Positions 36,689-45,017 of a DNA stretch of 59,860 bases are shown one piece after another; within the stretch, counting starts at the first letter, position 1; every line of letters starts with the position of its first letter. The notes below the pieces were generated by a model. It saw nothing but the letters and a program-made list of their open reading frames with translations. It was not told where the DNA came from and searched no databases. The stretch spans positions 1 through 59,860 of the forward strand of contig CALUJQ010000017.1 in NCBI GenBank assembly GCA_944320995.1, read 5' to 3'. The translations under genes were made by a program, and so were the position numbers. Origin of the DNA: an uncultured Barnesiella sp. Its GTDB lineage: Bacteria; Bacteroidota; Bacteroidia; Bacteroidales; Barnesiellaceae.

Positions 36689-37252
36689 CTAAACTCCTAT
36701 CAGCTGAGGCTTACCATCGATTTCCAACAATCTGGCCGAAAAACCATAGGCGGCAATCTCCTGATAATTATGACCGGCGTCGGAAGGCCAGCATGCCGCA
36801 AAAGAAAACAATCCATTACCCGTATTGGCCATACGATGCGCCACTCCTCCCGGAATATAATGCAGACTACCCGGGAAAACCCGTTCGGCCCATACACGCC
36901 GCGTCTGATCCATCAATATCAACATGCCCTCACCTTCGAGCCCCCAATAAAATTCAGCCCGGTCAATACTTGCATGGAAATGACCTTTAGTCATAAAGTA
37001 CTCGTTCCCTACCTTTCCCGGGTGCAAATATGTAATCCCGAAATATAAACCTCCGGGAGTACCTTCTTTCTCTGGCAAAAAACTGCTCACCTCATAAGCC
37101 GGAATATCTGGCGATATACGGGAAAATGCCTCGGTATCGGCAAAGACGCCCTCCAAATCTCCCAAAGTACGGCTCACGGTTTCTACCCGCTCACCCAGCA
37201 ATCGGTTCCCCGTAAAGAACAATCGGGGAAATACAATCTTCATATTCTCCAT
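36689..37252 (-). CDS. Cupin-type glucose-6-phosphate isomerase
   Basis: A 187-residue cPGI. The metal site is textbook: TKGHFHASIDRAEFYWGLEGEG has His, His and Glu, and PGGVAHRMANTG the last His. Length matches the archaeal-type enzyme (about 190 residues). It converts glucose-6-phosphate to fructose-6-phosphate. Start at 37252 or the second ATG at 37243. First gene of the sugar operon, about 20 bases after a -7 promoter box. Confidence 0.88.
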   Translation of the reverse strand: MENMKIVFPRLFFTGNRLLGERVETVSRTLGDLEGVFADTEAFSRISPDIPAYEVSSFLPEKEGTPGGLYFGITYLHPGKVGNEYFMTKGHFHASIDRAEFYWGLEGEGMLILMDQTRRVWAERVFPGSLHYIPGGVAHRMANTGNGLFSFAACWPSDAGHNYQEIAAYGFSARLLEIDGKPQLIGV

Positions 37253-37278
37253 TATTTTTCATGTTATTATCGATATAG

Positions 37279-37286
37279 CAAAAGTA
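37279..37286 (-). promoter_or_regulatory. -7 box of the sugar-phosphate operon promoter
   Basis: On the minus strand TACTTTTG fits the Bacteroidales -7 consensus TAnnTTTG, about 27 bases before the ATG of the first cPGI gene. No good -33 TTG is seen at the usual distance. Confidence 0.5.
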
Positions 37287-37313
37287 GGGTGAAGAGCAAT
37301 CTTTTCTATTCGC

Positions 37314-37350
37314 TATCTTTGCCAAGAATTTTGATATTTTACCAAATATC
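37314..37350. promoter_or_regulatory. Plus-strand -7 box and adjoining inverted repeat
   Basis: TATCTTTG (37314-37321) is a perfect plus-strand -7 box pointing away from the sugar operon. Right beside it is GATATTT-TACC-AAATATC (37333-37350), a 7-bp inverted repeat. The repeat may be an operator for the divergent sugar operon. No convincing plus-strand gene follows. Confidence 0.35.
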
Positions 37351-37516
37351 GATTGGAGGAGTATGAAAATGGTAATATTCTATACTTTAAAATTGCGTTT
37401 ATGCTATTGATCAATCCTAAAGACAAATCAAATATAATCATTTTTTCGTATTGCCACTATACACTCCATTCAGAAAATAGAGGCAACTCATTATTCATGC
37501 GAAACGAGCATCCTAT
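37351..37516. other. Intergenic stretch without a recognisable gene
   Basis: Between the sugar operon promoter region and the terminator of the GH95 operon I see AT-rich sequence and only a short plus-strand frame (37353-37562) with no family features. It runs through the terminator hairpin. A small RNA from the 37314 promoter is possible but not shown. Confidence 0.4.
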
Positions 37517-37558
37517 AAAAAAAGTGTTGTCACGAGAATATCCATTCCGAGACAACAC
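37515..37558 (-). terminator. Rho-independent terminator of the host-glycan PUL
   Basis: GTGTTGTC (37524-37531) pairs with GACAACAC (37551-37558), with partial pairing further in. On the minus strand it is followed directly by TTTTTTTAT. It lies about 135 bases past the GH95 stop. Confidence 0.7.
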
Positions 37559-37693
37559 CTAACAGCGGGGAGGAAAACAGGTATATAAAAACAGTATGCT
37601 AAAAATGCCGACAAGAATCCACGCCCGGGGGAAACTCTGTCTGAATCACGAAAACGGCACAACTGTTTGCAACGATACTACACGACCTTCACT

Positions 37694-40084
37694 CTATTTT
37701 ATCAAATATATAGAAATACGAGGGTCGTTCCCTTCAATCTGCTTTCCCCCGATTCTGACAGCGGGATTATCCGCTCCCTGCGGAATGCCGATTCTTGCTT
37801 CGACAAGATGTCCATATTTCCACGTCACATCTACGAGGTACCCACCACGCGCAGCCAATCCCGTGATTTTTCCTTCGGGCCACTCCACAGGCAAGGCCGG
37901 CAACAGGTCGATAAACCCATCGTGCGACTGCAACAGCATTTCGGCAAACAGACCGGCTGTGGCCATGGTGGCATCGACCTGCATATTGCCCGACTGGTTC
38001 GACATCATATTCCCATAACCACTCTCTTTTATCAATCTATTGAAAATATTCATGGCCGCATTGCCATCGTGAAGTCGAGCCCATATTGCCATTCGCCACG
38101 CAGCCGACCAGTTACCTCCGGTATGCGGCCAACGAGCGCCACACTTTCCCGAACCTCTCATTGCAAGCGATATTTTTACGGCATCGGCCAACTGCGGCGT
38201 ATGAGTATATGAAATCATAGTTCCCGGGAATATCCCATATAAATGGGCGGAATGCCGATGATGATCGCGCGGATTATCTACATCGATAATCCACTCTTGC
38301 AGCTGCCCATATTTACCCCTTTTCAACGGATAGAGTTTTTCTTTGGCCTGTGCGACCCGCTCTCTAAATTCATTATCTACACCGAGAATGTATGCCGAAC
38401 TAACCACATTTGAGAAAAGGTCATACACCATTTCAATATCCTGATAGGCCGGTACGGTAAAGATCTTGGAGTCCATCACTTCTCCATTTACGGTCGAATA
38501 ATCTACCGGTTTCCCCGACGTCATCTCAATGCCATGTTCGGCCGAGACCGAAGGTATGGCTATCAAATAGCCGTCGTAAGGAGTAAGATTTTCAAGCCAA
38601 AATACAGCTGCCTCTTTCATGATAGGATAAGCCGTATTTCTCAAATAGTCGATGTCGCCCGAAAAAGCGTAATGCTCCCACAAATGGTGACAGTGCCAAG
38701 CCGCCCCACAAGGATATAATCCCCAAAGAATCTCATTGCCCGGGACCGTATGCCCCCAAATATTTCCGGTAGAATGGCTCACCCAGCCCGATGTCCCGTA
38801 ATATTCTTCGGCCGTTACCCTTCCCGAAGCTACCAAATCACTTATCCATTGAATATAAGATTCCTCGCATTCGTTCAACCGAGTAGGGCCACATGGCCAA
38901 TACATCTCTTGCAAATTAATGTTGCTTTGGAAATTTCCATTCCACGGAGCTTGCTCAAAAGTATTCCATGCCCCTTGCAAGGTTGAAGGCAACGTCCCGG
39001 ATCTCGATGCACTGATGATCAAATAGCGGCTCAAATTGAACCATAACGTTTTCAGCGACGAATCATCGGTAAATCCATTTTGCAGTTGACGCACCCGCTC
39101 GTCAGTAGGCAGTTGTTCCGACGCATTATCTCCTGCGAGAGTCAATTGTACCCGATTATACAGCGAGCGATAATCATCGGTGTGGCGCCTCTTTATCTCG
39201 TCATAACCTTTGCGCACAGCCTGCTCTATGACACGATGCACATTACTCTCCGGATTTTCACCTTTATATAGCGGATACTCCTGTTTATACTCTGTATCTA
39301 CAGTATACAGAATAGTAGCCCGATGCGCTCCCTCGACTTCAATTTTTCGCCCGGCGACCGTAACACGACCGCCCTCCTGCATGATTTTAATACCTATACA
39401 ATACCTCAGGCCGTTCCCCGGTATTGTCCCGTTAAAGTACAATCCGTCATCAAGAGTCTCTATATCATCGGCCGCATACATCAAATCATGCAGCAAACTA
39501 AAACTCAACTTATTATCCTTATCCGCCGTAAAATGAAGCGCCATAAGTTTGTCGGGATAGCTACAAAAATATTCCCGACGGTATCGGGTATCGTCCTGTA
39601 TATAGGTTACAAAACCGCAAGATGTCGCTAAATCAAGACCTCGTACATACTCCTTTACCGGAGCCTCGCTGTTGCGAAAATCGATATACAAATTTCCCAC
39701 CATCGAGAAATATCCATAATGGCTATAATCACCTACCATATATCGGGCACAAAGAGAATCGGCCTCGCTATACTTTCCATCGACAATCAACCGGCGTATC
39801 TCGGCAATCTTATCCTTTCCACCCTTTACGATGGCATGATTAAGCTCGGGAGCAGTATGAGGGCCTCCCGTCCAAAAAGTTTTTTCTGCAATATCGAAAC
39901 GCTCTCTTGCCACATCACCATAAAACGAAGCGCCCATATATCCATTGCCAATATGCAAAGCTTCACGAGCCCAGTCCTCGGCCGGCGATGTAAACCACAG
40001 GGTCTGGTCGGGCGAGAATAAGGTCTTGGCCTCTCCCCCAATAAAGCATTCAAACAAAAGTAACAGGCAAAATATTCTTTTCAT
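37694..40084 (-). CDS. GH95 alpha-L-fucosidase
   Basis: A 796-residue exported enzyme of family GH95, an inverting fucosidase acting mainly on alpha-1,2-linked fucose (some members use alpha-L-galactose). A signal peptide (MKRIFCLLLLFECFIGGEA) is followed by an N-terminal beta-sandwich and an (alpha/alpha)6 barrel with LQGAWNTFEQAPWNGNFQSN, NINLQEMYWPCGPTRLNE, GNIWGHTVPGNEILWG and HHRHSAHLYGIFPG. The paired Asn of N-I-N corresponds to the pair that activates water in fucosidase members, and Glu in PSVSAEHG is the likely acid. ATG 40084 was chosen over a TTG at 40114. Last gene of the PUL, 100 bases after GH18; fits removal of terminal fucose from host glycans. Confidence 0.92.
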   Translation of the reverse strand: MKRIFCLLLLFECFIGGEAKTLFSPDQTLWFTSPAEDWAREALHIGNGYMGASFYGDVARERFDIAEKTFWTGGPHTAPELNHAIVKGGKDKIAEIRRLIVDGKYSEADSLCARYMVGDYSHYGYFSMVGNLYIDFRNSEAPVKEYVRGLDLATSCGFVTYIQDDTRYRREYFCSYPDKLMALHFTADKDNKLSFSLLHDLMYAADDIETLDDGLYFNGTIPGNGLRYCIGIKIMQEGGRVTVAGRKIEVEGAHRATILYTVDTEYKQEYPLYKGENPESNVHRVIEQAVRKGYDEIKRRHTDDYRSLYNRVQLTLAGDNASEQLPTDERVRQLQNGFTDDSSLKTLWFNLSRYLIISASRSGTLPSTLQGAWNTFEQAPWNGNFQSNINLQEMYWPCGPTRLNECEESYIQWISDLVASGRVTAEEYYGTSGWVSHSTGNIWGHTVPGNEILWGLYPCGAAWHCHHLWEHYAFSGDIDYLRNTAYPIMKEAAVFWLENLTPYDGYLIAIPSVSAEHGIEMTSGKPVDYSTVNGEVMDSKIFTVPAYQDIEMVYDLFSNVVSSAYILGVDNEFRERVAQAKEKLYPLKRGKYGQLQEWIIDVDNPRDHHRHSAHLYGIFPGTMISYTHTPQLADAVKISLAMRGSGKCGARWPHTGGNWSAAWRMAIWARLHDGNAAMNIFNRLIKESGYGNMMSNQSGNMQVDATMATAGLFAEMLLQSHDGFIDLLPALPVEWPEGKITGLAARGGYLVDVTWKYGHLVEARIGIPQGADNPAVRIGGKQIEGNDPRISIYLIK

Positions 40085-40135
40085 CTCCACAATAATTATA
40101 ACACCCTCTTTCAATAATGGTTATTTTAAACGTCC

Positions 40136-40165
40136 AAGAGATGAGTTTCACACAACCCATCTCTT
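40136..40165 (-). other. Intergenic RNA hairpin between GH18 and GH95 genes
   Basis: A 12-bp stem with one G-U pair (40136-40147 and 40154-40165) and a 6-base loop lies 20 bases after the GH18 stop. On the minus strand the following sequence is GGACGTTTAAAAT, too weak a U-tract for a certain terminator. It may be an attenuator or a processing and stability element that lowers GH95 expression. Confidence 0.5.
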
Positions 40166-40184
40166 AAACGCTTAATTCAGTACC

Positions 40185-42683
40185 TTATTTTTTCATTACT
40201 CTACGCGCGACTATCGCCTCATCGGTCTGCACTTGTACAATATAGTATCCGGCAGGCAAATTCGACAGGTCAACAACGCCATCGGCAGCCTCCAATACAT
40301 CGCGTACAACCAACGTTCCGGCGGCATTGTATATTTTCACGAATACCGGAGAGGTGCTTTCAGCCACACGAATGTGAAGTACATCTTGTACGGGGACAGG
40401 ATATATCGAAATATCGCCCGAAGCATAGGTCGCCCCGATACCGCTACCGTCGTATGTGGTATCAAAATACTTTCTTATCAAATCATAGGCCTCTTCCTCC
40501 ATTCCGGCATCTTGTCCCAAAGCCCAGATACCGATACCTTTAAATCCACCTTCTTTGGTATAAGCATATTTTAAGCCCAGACTTGTCAAATCTTCTACAT
40601 AAGCTGTCATATCGGCACCCTCGTCGTTGTATCGATATACATTACATTGGGCCGATTCGTCCCAAGTAATATTGTTGTCTTTCGAGTACAACGGAATATC
40701 CCCAAGCACGGCTGTCCCTACATTGTTTCCGCCTTGGAATAAATTGCCATAATAGGGCCAAGCAATCACTATATCCGATGCCGGAATATCAATATCAAGC
40801 CAATACTTCTGAATGCGCTCTTTGGCCGCCGGCAAAGGACATGTAAATGTCGATCCGATATTGTACATCATAATCGTCAGAAAATCGGCCGACTCCAACA
40901 TACCCGGGAAATTCCATTCACCATTCTCGTTGCCCGGATAAGTGGCTACCGAAAGTTCGAAGTCGGGATTGATTTTTTCGAGTTCCTCATCGATGTATCC
41001 GATGAATTCGTTATATTTTTCACCGTGGTTGGGTACCGTATTGTAAAACTCCTCAATATCCATGTTGATACCGTCCAGATTATACTTTTCTACAAATTCG
41101 GCAATAGCGGTCGCCGCCGTTCTCATTTTCTGAGAATCGGAGAAGAGGTCAACGTAGAATTGTGTATTTCCTCCATCACGAACATTTCCGGTAATAGACG
41201 ATATTACTTTGACCCCGTTCTCATGAGCCGCATTAATAAAATCTATCCAAGGCCACTTCAAATCAATACCTTTATCTTCGAATGTAGGAACATAATTTCC
41301 TTTATCTATCTCAAATCCAATCGGAGACACATGGGTCAAACCGTTCCAATCGACCTTGTCAATAGTGGTCACACTAAACCACGGGAACCACCCAAATACA
41401 ATTTTATTGTCATAGTCTATACATTTTTGCTTATACGCTGCCTCATCAAGCAAATAGATTTGACGGATAGTCATATCGCCGGCAGGTGACGGATCTTGCG
41501 GTACGAGATCGGAACCGTTGTCGAAATACAATTTCGTAATCTGGCCGTCTAACTTGTTTCTATCGGTAGCCGTCGGTTTTAATCTTACAGCTACGATAAA
41601 GAAGTTATTTCCGGCACTCAATAGCTGTTTTGCGGCATTTACCCCCTCTCGCAACTCTATATTTCCAGTACTTCCCGGTCTTAAAGCTTGATAATTCATG
41701 GTGTACGAATCGTCGTTAATTTGAGCGCTGTTTCCTGCGTAATAAACATTTACATTGATTATATCGGATACATTGGTTGTTCCTTCAAGAGAAAAATCCA
41801 ATCCCGACAAGTACAGTTCTCCGGCTCCAACAGCATTTACCTTCAATGTCAACAACTCTATCGCATCTTCTTTGACATACGCATTGCCTGTATTCTGAGA
41901 AACCATGGCACTCTCTATCGTCATTTCTCCAACCTCTTCAAAAATCATTAGATCGATATCTTGAATTTGGGCCTCCGAAGTCTTAAACGTGGCCGGATAC
42001 GAGCCTTTCAAATCCGGAACTGTCGTCCCGGAAACATTCTGGAAATCATAATAAGCGACCAATGCATCTTTATCGGGGTGCGAATCCAATACCTTATAGC
42101 TTTTCCATTTGGAAATAGTCTCTTCACTCAGGGCTTTATTCCACACTCTCACTTCGTCGTAACAAGCGACCGAGGGACTTCCCAGCATAAAATTGGCATC
42201 GATGGTCGCCGTCGTTTGTTTGAAGAATGAATTGGAGAAACTCTGTTTTATCCCGTCTATATAAAAGACAATCACACCTTCGTCGGTACTTGTTTTCGAC
42301 CCATCATATACCAATGCCACATGGTGCCAACCACTTCTTGGATATGCTCCTGTTGAGGTTTGCGCATAGGCTCCATCGCCACTGGCTTGCATGACTATAA
42401 TCTGGCCGTTTTTCTCGACTTGCACTTTTATTCGATTTCGCTCATCAGATTGTTCCTTCTTGAATATGATGAAACGGTCGGCAAGGTCGTCCAAATTTAC
42501 ATTCACCCATGCCTCTATGGTATATGCACTCGTATTGTTCAATTGGGTTATATCGCCACAATCCAAATAAGCATCAAAACTATTTACCAAAAACTTGAAT
42601 CCTTTATTTCCCGTAAGCTGGGCCATCGACGTTGCGGCGATGCAAAATATGAATAAAAAGGATATAAATAAATTCTTTTTCAT
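40185..42683 (-). CDS. Secreted LamG-GH18 enzyme with T9SS sorting domain
   Basis: An 832-residue exported multidomain enzyme. After the signal peptide (MKKNLFISFLFIFCIAATSMA) come a LamG/concanavalin-like domain (about 25-240), a BNR-associated-N-like beta domain (about 255-405), a GH18 barrel (about 425-745) and a Por/T9SS type A sorting domain (ISIYPVPVQDVLHIRV to the end). The GH18 motif is DGINMDIE at 537-544, with acid Glu544 and Asn540 replacing the usual middle Asp. The context (GH20, GH95) favours an endo-beta-N-acetylglucosaminidase on glycoproteins over a chitinase. ATG 42683 is preferred to the GTG at 42722. Confidence 0.88.
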   Translation of the reverse strand: MKKNLFISFLFIFCIAATSMAQLTGNKGFKFLVNSFDAYLDCGDITQLNNTSAYTIEAWVNVNLDDLADRFIIFKKEQSDERNRIKVQVEKNGQIIVMQASGDGAYAQTSTGAYPRSGWHHVALVYDGSKTSTDEGVIVFYIDGIKQSFSNSFFKQTTATIDANFMLGSPSVACYDEVRVWNKALSEETISKWKSYKVLDSHPDKDALVAYYDFQNVSGTTVPDLKGSYPATFKTSEAQIQDIDLMIFEEVGEMTIESAMVSQNTGNAYVKEDAIELLTLKVNAVGAGELYLSGLDFSLEGTTNVSDIINVNVYYAGNSAQINDDSYTMNYQALRPGSTGNIELREGVNAAKQLLSAGNNFFIVAVRLKPTATDRNKLDGQITKLYFDNGSDLVPQDPSPAGDMTIRQIYLLDEAAYKQKCIDYDNKIVFGWFPWFSVTTIDKVDWNGLTHVSPIGFEIDKGNYVPTFEDKGIDLKWPWIDFINAAHENGVKVISSITGNVRDGGNTQFYVDLFSDSQKMRTAATAIAEFVEKYNLDGINMDIEEFYNTVPNHGEKYNEFIGYIDEELEKINPDFELSVATYPGNENGEWNFPGMLESADFLTIMMYNIGSTFTCPLPAAKERIQKYWLDIDIPASDIVIAWPYYGNLFQGGNNVGTAVLGDIPLYSKDNNITWDESAQCNVYRYNDEGADMTAYVEDLTSLGLKYAYTKEGGFKGIGIWALGQDAGMEEEAYDLIRKYFDTTYDGSGIGATYASGDISIYPVPVQDVLHIRVAESTSPVFVKIYNAAGTLVVRDVLEAADGVVDLSNLPAGYYIVQVQTDEAIVARRVMKK

Positions 42684-42770
42684 ACGTGTGTTTTTTGACA
42701 ACTGTTTATAAAATAAATACACTATAATTTATCGCTAAAAATTTAGAGTCGGTATCTATCTGTCTTTTAC

Positions 42771-44462
42771 TTATCGAATAATCACTTTCTGCTTATTGAT
42801 TACATAAAAGCCCTTAGGTAAATCGCCGATAAACGTAGATTCTTTTTCCATTTGCAAAACACGTACTACGCTTCCCGACATGTTATAAACATATACCGTC
42901 TGCGGTATGGCACTGATTAACTCTACACCGCCATCAAATGCAACAACCCGTAAGGTATTCTCTTCGGCATCAACAACTTCGTTTATTCCGGTCGGGTCGT
43001 CTTCTTTTTCATACAATTGCAAATCATTCAATATTACCTCAGCCTCGCCCGACTTGAATACGGCCGGATAATTATTTTGTAAATCAGCGACCTGATTATC
43101 TTCGACGTTCTCAAAATCATAATATGCGACCAGACTGTTTACATCGGGGTGCAAATGGTTAACTTTATAATTCAACCACCCGTTAATGTTCGTTTCAGAC
43201 AGTGCCTTATTCCAGACTCTCACCTCATCATACTGTACGTTGAGAGCCGGTCCTCCAAGAGCAAACGATGCGGTAATATCGCCCGTCGTGCCCTTGAACG
43301 TCGCATTGGAAATCATCTGTCGCACGCCATCGATATACAATATCATCGCGCCATTATCGCTAGTCCCTTTCTCTCCGTCGTAAACCAATGCTATATGATG
43401 CCAACCGCTCTCGGGATACACTCCAGCCGATGTCTGGGAGAACGCGCCGTCACCTTCATTGGACTGCATAATGTAAATCTGTCCGCTCTTCTCCACCTGA
43501 ACCTTAATACGATTCCGCTCGTCGGACTGCTCTTTCTTGAACATCACAAAACGATCGGGCAAATCGCCCAACGTGACATTCACCCACATCTCGATAGTAT
43601 ACTGTGAAGCCTCGTTCAACTCGGCAATATCTCCGCAATCGAGATAAGCATCACCATTATTTACATTCAATTTCAATCCATAATTAATCTCAATGGGGGT
43701 TGGTTGGTCCTCATCGATAACAAGGTCTGTATCGACAACAGTCCCCTCTGTATCATCGAAAGTCGCTGGATAATTGCCGGCTATATCGGCGACTTCGCCC
43801 GCCGAAACACTTTGAAAATCATAATAGGCTACCAATGAGGTGTATTCGGGGTGAGATTCCAGAACTTTATGGCCTTTCCATTCGATAATCGTAGCCGCAC
43901 TCAATGCCTTATTCCAGATTCTCACCTCATCATACTGTACGTTGAGAGCCGGTCCTCCAAGAGCAAACGATGCGGTAATATCGCCCGTCGTACCCTTGAA
44001 CGTCGCATTGGAAATCATCTGTCGCACGCCATCGATATACAATATCATCGCGCCATTATCGCTAGTCCCTTTCTCTCCGTCGTAAACCAATGCTATATGA
44101 TGCCAACCGCTCTCGGGATACACTCCAGCCGATGTCTGGGAGAACGCGCCGTCACCTTCATTGGACTGCATAATGTAAATCTGTCCGCTCTTCTCCACCT
44201 GAACCTTAATACGATTCCGCTCGTCGGACTGCTCTTTCTTGAACATCACAAAACGATCGGGCAAATCGCCCAACGTGACATTCACCCACATCTCGATAGT
44301 ATATTGTGAAGCCTCGTTCAACTCGGCAATATCTCCGCAATCGAGATAAGCATCACCATTATTTACATTCAACTGAAAAGCTTTGTTCCCCTCAATAGAT
44401 TGTGCTATCGAGTACATACAAGAGAACACGCACAAAAGTAACACGAATAAATTTTTACTCAT
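42771..44462 (-). CDS. Secreted protein with two near-identical LamG domains and a T9SS-like tail
   Basis: A 563-residue exported protein without an enzyme domain. The signal peptide is about 1-21. Two LamG domains of about 230 residues follow; over about 156 residues they are almost identical (GDAYLDCGDIAELNEASQYT, FVMFKKEQSDERNRIKVQVE), and related to the LamG domain of the GH18 enzyme encoded next. The C-terminal 70 residues (VYVYNMSGSVVRVLQ, GDLPKGFYVINKQKVIIR) are a short Por-type sorting domain. A surface glycan-binding protein doing the job of SusE/SusF is a reasonable inference, because it follows SusD and a small lipoprotein in the operon. Confidence 0.85.
   Translation of the reverse strand: MSKNLFVLLLCVFSCMYSIAQSIEGNKAFQLNVNNGDAYLDCGDIAELNEASQYTIEMWVNVTLGDLPDRFVMFKKEQSDERNRIKVQVEKSGQIYIMQSNEGDGAFSQTSAGVYPESGWHHIALVYDGEKGTSDNGAMILYIDGVRQMISNATFKGTTGDITASFALGGPALNVQYDEVRIWNKALSAATIIEWKGHKVLESHPEYTSLVAYYDFQSVSAGEVADIAGNYPATFDDTEGTVVDTDLVIDEDQPTPIEINYGLKLNVNNGDAYLDCGDIAELNEASQYTIEMWVNVTLGDLPDRFVMFKKEQSDERNRIKVQVEKSGQIYIMQSNEGDGAFSQTSAGVYPESGWHHIALVYDGEKGTSDNGAMILYIDGVRQMISNATFKGTTGDITASFALGGPALNVQYDEVRVWNKALSETNINGWLNYKVNHLHPDVNSLVAYYDFENVEDNQVADLQNNYPAVFKSGEAEVILNDLQLYEKEDDPTGINEVVDAEENTLRVVAFDGGVELISAIPQTVYVYNMSGSVVRVLQMEKESTFIGDLPKGFYVINKQKVIIR
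43203..43670 (-). repeat. 468-bp direct repeat, copy encoding the second LamG domain
   Basis: This stretch is nearly identical to 43905-44372, offset exactly 702 bases (234 codons). By eye I found only about three differences, including synonymous ones. The flanking parts of the two LamG domains are clearly diverged, so identity is confined to a sharp block, as expected from gene conversion or a recent internal duplication. Confidence 0.9.
43905..44372 (-). repeat. 468-bp direct repeat, copy encoding the first LamG domain
   Basis: Partner of the block at 43203-43670. Recombination between the two would delete or duplicate exactly one LamG domain and keep the frame. Confidence 0.9.
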
Positions 44463-44486
44463 AATAATATATTTTTAAGGTTAATA

Positions 44487-44996
44487 TTAATCTGACTCCG
44501 GTGAATTAGGGTCATATATCGTAAATATTCCCGACTCTATCGTAGGACTATCAACAATCATATCATCTTTTCCCAATGCTTTTACAACCAACCTATATTC
44601 TCCACCCGGGACGAATGGATCTCCATCGTAATCGGTAACAATATCATCGGGGAACCGGAAAGAGCATTGGTTTTTATACTCTTTTTGGTCCGGGTCTTCT
44701 TGTATTTCGGTCAATTGATAAGCTCTATCTTGATGAGCCATGGCCTCCTCGGCATACAACGTACTATTCTCTTTGATTATCCAGAAATTGATCTGTTTCA
44801 CGCGAGCCGTATCACCTTTGAAAAAATAGGTGACTTTTATATCCGACAGTTTGCTCTCCGTATCGACCGTCCACGTGCGCACATTCCACACATACAAGTA
44901 ACTATCTTTGGGTAAAAAATCTTCATCTTCCTTTGCACAAGAGACAAACAAAAGAGGCCATACAAACATCAAAATTATCTTCGTTACAGTTTTCAT
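44487..44996 (-). CDS. SusD-adjacent lipoprotein of unknown fold
   Basis: A 169-residue lipoprotein with lipidation Cys20 in LLFVSCAKED. The rest appears all-beta (VWNVRTWTVDTESKLSDIKVTYFF, GGEYRLVVKAL). I do not recognise a named family with certainty; its place right after susD and before the LamG proteins is where surface glycan-binding lipoproteins are encoded, so a SusE-like or accessory surface role is inferred. It lies 21 bases after susD and 24 before the LamG gene. Confidence 0.75.
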   Translation of the reverse strand: MKTVTKIILMFVWPLLFVSCAKEDEDFLPKDSYLYVWNVRTWTVDTESKLSDIKVTYFFKGDTARVKQINFWIIKENSTLYAEEAMAHQDRAYQLTEIQEDPDQKEYKNQCSFRFPDDIVTDYDGDPFVPGGEYRLVVKALGKDDMIVDSPTIESGIFTIYDPNSPESD

Positions 44997-45017
44997 ATCA
45001 TTGCATTTATTAGAAGG

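Noticed and set aside
37353..37562. A 69-codon plus-strand frame after the TATCTTTG box
   Set aside because: No ribosome binding site, signal or family features, and it runs through the terminator of the opposite operon. The promoter box may be chance or serve a small RNA.
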